The notes beneath the pieces are model-generated. The model made no database searches. It was not told the origin of the DNA and saw nothing but the letters and a program-made list of their open reading frames with translations. A stretch of DNA of 6,900 nt, taken from contig JAQTVS010000141.1 of NCBI GenBank assembly GCA_028706735.1, forward strand, positions 1 to 6,900, in the 5' to 3' direction. Shown in pieces: positions 1-6,900 of this stretch. The position numbers were made by a program, and so were the translations under genes. Origin of the DNA: Thiomonas sp. GTDB lineage: Bacteria; Pseudomonadota; Gammaproteobacteria; Burkholderiales; Burkholderiaceae_C. Position 1 is the first letter of the stretch, and every line of letters begins with the position of its first letter.

Positions 1-69
1 CCTTGGGTTTTCAACAGGTTAGCGCGGCCTTTCTGTTTTATGTCATGCACACCCGTCGGGCATGGATAA

Positions 70-98
70 GACAATCTGTTGCTTGATCCGAGATTGTC
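70..98. repeat. Perfect 8-bp inverted repeat, 13-nt loop
   Basis: GACAATCT at 70-77 is the exact reverse complement of AGATTGTC at 91-98. It could be a stem-loop in a leader RNA or a spaced operator. The right arm overlaps the segment 88-97, which has an alternative partner at 167-176. Confidence 0.6.
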
Positions 99-102
99 CA
101 TT

Positions 103-124
103 AGGCGCACCTTCGGTGCTGCCT
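103..124 (+). repeat. GC-rich hairpin AGGC-GCACC/GGTGC-GCCT
   Basis: AGGCGCACC (103-111) pairs with GGTGC (115-119) and GCCT (121-124) around a TTC loop, with one bulged T at 120. No T-run follows, so it is not an intrinsic terminator. It sits inside the longer-range pairing 88-97/167-176. Confidence 0.55.
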
Positions 125-260
125 GGGCGTCAACGGCGCATTTGCGGTCATCCCAAGCCCTGATGAACAATCTCGGTTGATGGGAAGTCCACGCACAACA
201 TCTTACGGTTTGGCGTCAGGCTTCGAGTAGTTCAGACCGCTAACATCACCACCTATTTTT

Positions 261-266
261 AAGGAG
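261..266 (+). promoter_or_regulatory. Shine-Dalgarno site of 3-hydroxybutyryl-CoA dehydrogenase gene
   Basis: AAGGAG lies 9 bases before the ATG at 276, within an AT-rich stretch. This near-consensus site fixes the start codon and suggests efficient translation. Confidence 0.85.
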
Positions 267-275
267 TTTTCAAAG

Positions 276-1124
276 ATGAGTATCAGCACAATTGGCATCG
301 TTGGTGCGGGCACCATGGGTAACGGCATTGCGCAGGCGTGCGCGGTAGCGGGCCTGAACGTGGTGATGGTGGATATTTCTGAAGCCGCAGTGGCCAAGGG
401 CGTTGCCACCGTGTCGGGTAGCCTGGAGCGGATGCTGAAAAAGGAAAAGATCACCGCCGCCGACAAGGCCGCCGCCTTGGCTCGCATCAAAGGTGGTATC
501 CACTATGGCGACCTGACTGGCACGCAACTGGTGATTGAAGCCGCCACCGAAAACTTTGAGCTCAAGGCCAAAATCGTCAAGCAGCTCGACGATATGCTGG
601 CCCCCGAGGTGATTGTGGCCACCAATACCTCGTCCATTTCCATCACCAAACTGGCGGCGGTGACTGGCCGTGCTGACAAGTTCATCGGTATGCACTTTTT
701 TAACCCGGTGCCGATGATGGCGCTGGTGGAAATCATCCGTGGCCTGCAAACCAGTGATGCCACCCACGCCGCCGTGCACGCCATGGCTACGGCTTTGGGC
801 AAGAGCCCGATCACGGTGAAAAACGCGCCGGGTTTTGTGGTCAACCGCATCTTGGTGCCGATGATCAACGAAGCCTTTTTTGTGTTGGCCGAAGGGCTGG
901 CTTCACCTGAAGACATCGATGCAGGCATGAAGCTGGGTTGCAACCAGCCGATTGGCCCGCTGGCGTTGGCCGACATGGTGGGGCTGGACGTGTGCCTGGC
1001 GGTGATGGAGGTCTATCTGGCCGAGTTTGGCGACAGCAAATACCGCGCCTGCCCGCTGCTCAAAGAAATGGTCGCAGCAGGCCGCTTGGGGCGCAAGACC
1101 GGGCGCGGCGTCTATAGCTACTAA
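276..1124 (+). CDS. hbd: 3-hydroxybutyryl-CoA dehydrogenase (NAD-dependent)
   Basis: This 282-aa cytoplasmic enzyme should interconvert (S)-3-hydroxybutyryl-CoA and acetoacetyl-CoA, in short-chain beta-oxidation, butanoate metabolism or aromatic-acid degradation (where paralogues are called PaaH). The N-terminal Rossmann fold shows GAGTMG at residues 10-15 and an acidic residue, D33, at the end of beta2, which favours NAD(H). The family catalytic set is complete and correctly spaced: S119 in the NTSS motif, H140 in MHFFNPVP, E152 in VEII and N190 in PGFVVNR. The C-terminal helical dimerisation domain is present (PIGPLALADMVGLD, then GRLGRKTGRGVY near the end). Length is typical for the stand-alone family. 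The start is set by AAGGAG nine bases upstream. The DUF808 gene follows after 18 bases on the same strand, probably in the same transcript. The exact physiological chain length cannot be told from sequence. Confidence 0.95.
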   Translation: MSISTIGIVGAGTMGNGIAQACAVAGLNVVMVDISEAAVAKGVATVSGSLERMLKKEKITAADKAAALARIKGGIHYGDLTGTQLVIEAATENFELKAKIVKQLDDMLAPEVIVATNTSSISITKLAAVTGRADKFIGMHFFNPVPMMALVEIIRGLQTSDATHAAVHAMATALGKSPITVKNAPGFVVNRILVPMINEAFFVLAEGLASPEDIDAGMKLGCNQPIGPLALADMVGLDVCLAVMEVYLAEFGDSKYRACPLLKEMVAAGRLGRKTGRGVYSY

Positions 1125-1142
1125 CTCACACTAAGCGCGGCC

Positions 1143-2066
1143 ATGGCCACCAGTCTGTTGATGCTGCTGGACGACATCACGACGGTGCTCGACGACGTCG
1201 CGCTGCTGTCCAAGGTGGCGGCCAAAAAAACCGCCGGAGTGTTGGGCGACGACCTGGCGCTGAACGCCCAGCAGGTGGCCGGCGTTAGCGCTGACCGAGA
1301 GCTGCCGGTGGTCTGGGCGGTGTTCAAGGGCTCGATGATCAACAAGGCAATTCTGGTGCCGCTGGCGCTGCTGCTGAGTGCATTTTTGCCCTGGTTGATC
1401 GCGCCCCTGTTGATGGTCGGAGGATTGTTCTTGTGCTTTGAGGGCTTTGAAAAAGTGGCCCACAAAGTACTGCACAGCCGCGCTGAGGACGCCGCCCATC
1501 ACGCCGAATTGACGCAGGCGCTGGCCGACGAATCGGTCGATCTGGTGGCGCTGGAAAAAGACAAGATCAAAGGTGCCATCCGCACCGACTTCATTTTGTC
1601 GACCGAAATCATTGTCATTGCGCTGGGCATTGTGCAAGGCAGCGCACTGCTGGTGCAGGTGGGCGCGCTGGCCGGTATCGCCGTGGCCATGACGATCGGG
1701 GTTTACGGCTTCGTGGCCGTCATCGTCAAGCTCGACGATGTGGGTTTGTTTCTGACCCTGCGCGACGGTGCATCAGGTGCTGCGGCGCTGCAGCGCCGCC
1801 TGGGCGCATTTCTTCTGGTGGCCGCGCCGTGGTTGATGAAGACCTTGACCGTGCTCGGCACGCTGGCCATGTTTCTGGTCGGTGGTGGCATTCTGGCGCA
1901 TGGACTTCATGGCGTCGGCAACTGGCTGGAAACACTCAGCCAGGGCACCGGTGCATTGGCACCGGCGGTGTCCTTGGTGCTGATTGCTTTGCTGGGCGTG
2001 CTGGCGGGCGGTGTGGTGGTGTTGGTGGTGACGCTGGGGCAGCGGCTGTGGGCCAGATTTTCATAG
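1143..2066 (+). CDS. DUF808 (YedI-type) multi-pass inner-membrane protein
   Basis: This 307-aa protein matches the DUF808 family, to which E. coli YedI belongs. Its opening (MATSLLMLLDDITTVLDDVA, residues 1-20) is the family hallmark, followed by a conserved block through about residue 50. Hydrophobic segments likely to cross the membrane lie near 67-99 (probably two), 151-169, 173-195, 220-250 and 273-298. A polar, acidic loop (about 111-148) separates the first pair from the rest. The biochemical role of the family is unknown to me, so no function is assigned. There is no good Shine-Dalgarno before the ATG. With only 18 bases after the preceding stop, translation may depend on coupling to the dehydrogenase gene. 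The protein appears complete, ending in RLWARFS. It converges with hsdR, and the two stop codons are 18 bases apart. Confidence 0.9.
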   Translation: MATSLLMLLDDITTVLDDVALLSKVAAKKTAGVLGDDLALNAQQVAGVSADRELPVVWAVFKGSMINKAILVPLALLLSAFLPWLIAPLLMVGGLFLCFEGFEKVAHKVLHSRAEDAAHHAELTQALADESVDLVALEKDKIKGAIRTDFILSTEIIVIALGIVQGSALLVQVGALAGIAVAMTIGVYGFVAVIVKLDDVGLFLTLRDGASGAAALQRRLGAFLLVAAPWLMKTLTVLGTLAMFLVGGGILAHGLHGVGNWLETLSQGTGALAPAVSLVLIALLGVLAGGVVVLVVTLGQRLWARFS

Positions 2067-2084
2067 GCCTTTGAGCTCTGGCGC

Positions 2085-2091
<7 letters not shown>
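2067..2091. terminator. Stem-loop between convergent DUF808 gene and hsdR
   Basis: GCC-T-TTGAGC (2067-2076) pairs with GCTCAAGGC (2083-2091) around a 6-base loop, with one bulged T at 2070. The position between two convergent stop codons suits a bidirectional terminator, but neither strand has a run of T after the stem. Termination is therefore only inferred. The hsdR stop codon (2085-2087) lies in the right arm. Confidence 0.4.
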
Positions 2092-5257
<3,166 letters not shown>

Positions 5258-5261
<4 letters not shown>

Positions 5262-6307
5262 GGCTTTGGCACCTTGGGTTTCTTTGGCTTCGGGAGCTTC
5301 TTCAATTGCGAGGCAGCTTTCTCAAAATCCAAATCCACCGTGCGCGGCTGCGAATCGAGGAACACACGGTAGCGTTCGTATTCCAGCGCGGCTTTCATCT
5401 TCGCCTGCTCGGCGGAAATCTTCCCAGCGTGGTCCAGCAGTTCGTGCTCGGAGAGTTTCAGAAACTCATCGAGCTTCGTGATCCAGTCGCGCATGGTCAT
5501 TACCTTGCGTTGCAGTGCCCGCAGCTCGGCAAATTCGATGTAGGCGTTCACGATCCGGTTCAGCGCGTCGAGTTCTTCGCCATCCAGATAGTTTTTGGCG
5601 ATGGACACATCCTCCTTGCGGATGATGCCGCCGGGGCGCGTCGTCTTCAGCCCCATGAAAGGCTGGCCCGCATCCACCCGCGCATGAATCACCTCCGCCG
5701 CCGTCTGCCCGTGCGCGGCCCAATGCATCTTGTTCTGCACCGTGGCGAAGAACTGCTGCGACATCTCCGTGTTCGGCGTGTAGTCCACGCTTGTCGCGTA
5801 AATATCCAGCACCTTCTGGTAGAAACGCCGCTCCGACGACCGGATGTCGCGGATGCGCTCCAGTTGCTCGTCAAAGTAATCCTTCTGGCCCTTGCCCGGA
5901 GGATTTTTGAGCCGCTCGTCGTCCATGGCGAAACCCTTCACCAGATACTCGTTCAAGCTCCCAATGGCCCACTGGCGGAACTGTGTGCCCCGGTGGCTGC
6001 GCACGCGGAAACCGACCGCGAGGATGGCGTCCAGGTTGTAGTGATCCACCTCCCGAGCAACTTGCCGTGCGCCTTCCTGGCGAACTATCCGGAATTTCCG
6101 GATAGTTGCCTCCCGGTGCAACTCGCCCTCCTCGAAGATGTTCACCAAATGCTCGTTGATGGTCCGCACATCCTTCTGGAACAGCTCCGCGATGAGCGCC
6201 TGCGAAAGCCAGATGCTTTCGTTCTCAAAGCGGCACTGGATGCGGGTGCGGCCATCCTCCGTCTGGTAGAGGATGAATTCAGATTGGGGCAAGGGTTCGT
6301 CGCTCAT
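5258..6307 (-). CDS. rhuM: RhuM-family protein, accessory gene of the type I RM locus
   Basis: This 349-aa protein belongs to the RhuM family, named from Salmonella pathogenicity island 3 and often found inside type I restriction operons. Its molecular function is not established. The N-terminal part has the family pattern: an ILYQTEDG start region, then a likely helix-turn-helix-like segment (about 33-62, [20 protein letters not shown]), then the conserved block [13 protein letters not shown] (67-79) and [27 protein letters not shown] (88-114). The C-terminal half is helical and charged. It ends in a lysine/proline tail, [14 protein letters not shown] (336-349). The ATG at 6307 gives the family's usual N-terminus, with only a weak upstream GCAGG as ribosome site. 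Its stop overlaps the hsdR start by four bases. DNA binding and regulation of the RM genes are inferences. A perfect 25-bp palindrome lies inside codons 67-75. Confidence 0.9.
6079..6110. repeat. 25-bp perfect palindrome inside rhuM, extendable to a 15-bp stem
   Basis: Arm AACTATCCGGAA (6083-6094) and arm TTCCGGATAGTT (6096-6107) are exact reverse complements around the single base 6095. Beyond one unpaired base (6082), GGC at 6079-6081 pairs with GCC at 6108-6110. In coding orientation it spans the last base of codon A67 to V75 of RhuM, and includes the ATA isoleucine codon. In RNA it would form a strong hairpin with a roughly 5-nt loop. On DNA it could be an operator. Confidence 0.85.
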
Positions 6308-6333
6308 GGGTTCAGCCTGCTTTCAAATCGAGC

Positions 6334-6352
6334 TATTAAGTAACGCTTAATA
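6334..6352. promoter_or_regulatory. AT-rich inverted repeat just upstream of rhuM
   Basis: TATTAAG (6334-6340) and CTTAATA (6346-6352) are perfect reverse complements with a 5-base centre. Outside a mismatch the match continues with AG/CT (6331-6332 and 6354-6355). It lies 27-45 bases before the rhuM start codon, in a short AT-rich patch within otherwise GC-rich DNA. That is where an operator or the -10 region of a rhuM-hsdR promoter would be expected. No clear -35 element is visible, so this is a candidate only. Confidence 0.4.
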
Positions 6353-6357
6353 ACTGC

Positions 6358-6468
6358 CCGCGCCTTCTCAGGAATGGCCGGGTTGAGCCGCCGGATGACC
6401 TCGCGCAAGCGCTCGATCAGAACCACCTTGCCAAACGAATCCCGCTCCGCCGCGGGCTTGCCAGGCGC
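6358..6468 (-). pseudogene. Relic of the N-terminal coding region of a second hsdR
   Basis: The minus strand encodes 37 residues, from APGKPAAERDSFG to IPEKAR, that align without gaps to HsdR residues 30-66 of the intact gene (5064-5174). I count 27 of 37 identical residues and 83 of 111 identical bases. It lacks the hsdR start, the nuclease core and everything downstream. The surrounding open frame (6304-6582, GTG start) reads through unrelated sequence on both sides and ends in a TGA overlapping the rhuM ATG. After residue R66 the composition becomes AT-rich, marking a breakpoint near 6357. The divergence argues against a recent tandem duplication. It fits a scar from replacement of an older hsdR by an incoming rhuM-hsdR pair, or decay of a neighbouring RM system. 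Confidence 0.75.
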
Positions 6469-6485
6469 GAGACTCGGTGTAAAAT
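6458..6485 (+). promoter_or_regulatory. Sigma-70-like promoter, TTGCCA-16-TAAAAT
   Basis: TTGCCA (6458-6463) and TAAAAT (6480-6485) each match the sigma-70 consensus at five of six positions and are 16 bases apart. It faces away from the neighbouring minus-strand genes, and its -35 lies inside the hsdR relic. A transcript would begin near 6492, about 30 bases before a canonical terminator. No start site has been mapped. Confidence 0.45.
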
Positions 6486-6491
6486 CTGACC

Positions 6492-6552
6492 CAAGGACTG
6501 GGGATTCTCGGTCGACATGGGGCTCCGGCGATTGCCGGGGCCTTTTGTTTTT
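6492..6552 (+). ncRNA. Candidate small RNA of about 60 nt, antisense-oriented to the RM genes
   Basis: The unit consists of a near-consensus promoter (6458-6485), a short body, and an intrinsic terminator (6521-6552). No protein-coding frame of note lies between them. The body may hold a small hairpin CCCA/TGGG (6490-6493 with 6499-6502), depending on the exact start, followed by an unpaired stretch (about 6503-6520). The RNA would be complementary to the 3' untranslated part of the DUF3800 transcript and to any read-through RNA entering rhuM-hsdR. It could thus affect expression of the downstream genes, but this is inference. It might instead be a chance promoter next to a terminator left from a lost plus-strand gene. 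Confidence 0.35.
6521..6552 (+). terminator. Intrinsic terminator, plus strand
   Basis: GGCTCCGGC (6521-6529) pairs with GCCGGGGCC (6534-6542): nine pairs including one G-T wobble, with a GATT loop. It is followed directly by TTTTGTTTTT (6543-6552). The T-run is only on the plus strand, so it terminates rightward transcription and not the DUF3800 transcript, for which it is merely a hairpin 28 bases after the stop codon. Confidence 0.75.
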
Positions 6553-6569
6553 GTGGACAGCAAACGCGC

Positions 6570-6900
6570 TTACGGAAAGCACTTCAGCCCCCAGCCCATG
6601 GTTTTGCCGTTCACCGCCATCAATTTCGGACGGATGATGTCAACGGCACGGTTCGGCTGATTGGGTTTCAGCACAGACATTCCCATTGGGCGCGCCATCA
6701 GGTCGGCAAGTTGCAAGCCCGCAGCGTTAGACTTTTTGTCAGCAATTATCACCTCCAGCTTGATCTTGGACGCTGTGAACGGCGCGTGGTCACAAATGCG
6801 GCGGAACTCAAGCTCCAGATCGTCGTCTTCATTTTTGCCACGGCATTCCACAACCACGTGAGAACTGTGCTGCTGCCCAATTTTTTCCAGAAAGCCCAGC
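6570..6900 (-). CDS. DUF3800 domain-containing protein (C-terminal part, runs off the window)
   Basis: The visible 109 residues are the C-terminal part of a DUF3800 protein, and the frame stays open to the window edge, so the true start is beyond 6900. A GTG at 6857 is internal, because family-like sequence (LGFLEKIG...SSHVVVECRGK) continues upstream of it. Family features are the acidic DDDLELEFRRI block, the motif IADKKSNAAGLQLADLMARPMG, and the ending MGWGLKCFP. DUF3800 proteins are common in phages, mobile regions and near restriction systems. They are of unproven function, and a nuclease role has been suggested on fold grounds. The gene is on the same strand as rhuM and hsdR and stops 263 bases before the rhuM start. 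It is probably an accessory gene of the same locus, inserted between hsdS/hsdM (expected to the right) and rhuM. Confidence 0.85.
   Translation of the reverse strand, partial: LGFLEKIGQQHSSHVVVECRGKNEDDDLELEFRRICDHAPFTASKIKLEVIIADKKSNAAGLQLADLMARPMGMSVLKPNQPNRAVDIIRPKLMAVNGKTMGWGLKCFP

Larger units (their letters stand above)
1..275. other. Intergenic/leader region rich in inverted repeats
   Basis: No gene could be supported here. The stretch contains several complementary segments. Arms at 70-77 and 91-98 form a perfect 8-bp inverted repeat. Segment 88-97 is also perfectly complementary to 167-176 (10 bp), so the two pairings exclude each other. A GC-rich hairpin lies at 103-124. The last 15 bases carry the ribosome binding site of the next gene. 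A short open frame at 3-86 could be the tail of an upstream gene, but I recognise nothing in it. No convincing sigma-70 promoter could be placed, although the dehydrogenase gene must be transcribed from here or from further upstream. Confidence 0.6.

Noticed and set aside
3..86. Short plus-strand open frame at the left edge as the tail of an upstream gene
   Set aside because: About 27 codons with no recognisable family, and its 3' end runs through the 70-98 inverted repeat. It is too little to support.
5306..6343. 345-codon plus-strand open frame opposite rhuM
   Set aside because: It mirrors the RhuM coding frame, has no family resemblance, and starts without a plausible ribosome site.
6480..6503. 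Resemblance of the AAATCTGACCC string to sequences flanking IS200-like/REP-associated transposases
   Set aside because: The likeness is from memory and only about 11 bases. No transposase, terminal pair or repeated copy is present in the window.
6304..6582. 92-codon minus-strand open frame as an independent gene
   Set aside because: Only its middle 37 codons have a recognisable origin (an hsdR fragment). The first part covers a terminator hairpin and overlaps the DUF3800 stop, and the last part is AT-rich sequence of different composition. It is better described as a relic.

Overview
The window looks like a GC-rich proteobacterial chromosome, most likely a betaproteobacterium of the Burkholderiales (Comamonadaceae-like). 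This rests on codon and amino-acid style, on the 3-hydroxybutyryl-CoA dehydrogenase and on the DUF808 (YedI-type) membrane protein. It is an inference from general familiarity, not from a search.

Left part (1-2066), plus strand. A 275-base leader or intergenic stretch rich in inverted repeats precedes an intact 3-hydroxybutyryl-CoA dehydrogenase (short-chain beta-oxidation/PHB-type metabolism). This is followed after 18 bases by an intact DUF808 multi-pass membrane protein. These look like ordinary housekeeping genes.

Right part (2085-6900), minus strand, read from right to left. First comes the C-terminal part of a DUF3800 protein that runs off the window. Next is an interval holding a 111-bp relic of the N-terminal coding region of a second, divergent hsdR, and, on the opposite strand, a compact promoter-plus-terminator unit that could make a small RNA of about 60 nt. 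Then come a complete RhuM-family protein and a complete type I restriction subunit HsdR of 1058 aa. rhuM and hsdR overlap by four bases (ATGA), so they are probably translationally coupled. This is the motor/nuclease end of a type I restriction-modification locus with accessory genes. HsdM and HsdS, which the system needs, are not in the window and should lie beyond position 6900.

The two halves converge at 2066/2085. The 18-bp gap and the adjoining start of hsdR's 3' end form a stem-loop. The boundary between core metabolism and the defence locus is therefore here.

The least ordinary signals are: a perfect 25-bp palindrome inside the rhuM coding sequence, using a codon (ATA) unusual for such a GC-rich gene; the hsdR relic that marks a past recombination between DUF3800 and rhuM; and the putative plus-strand small RNA embedded next to that relic. 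No CRISPR array, tRNA, rRNA or insertion sequence was recognised.
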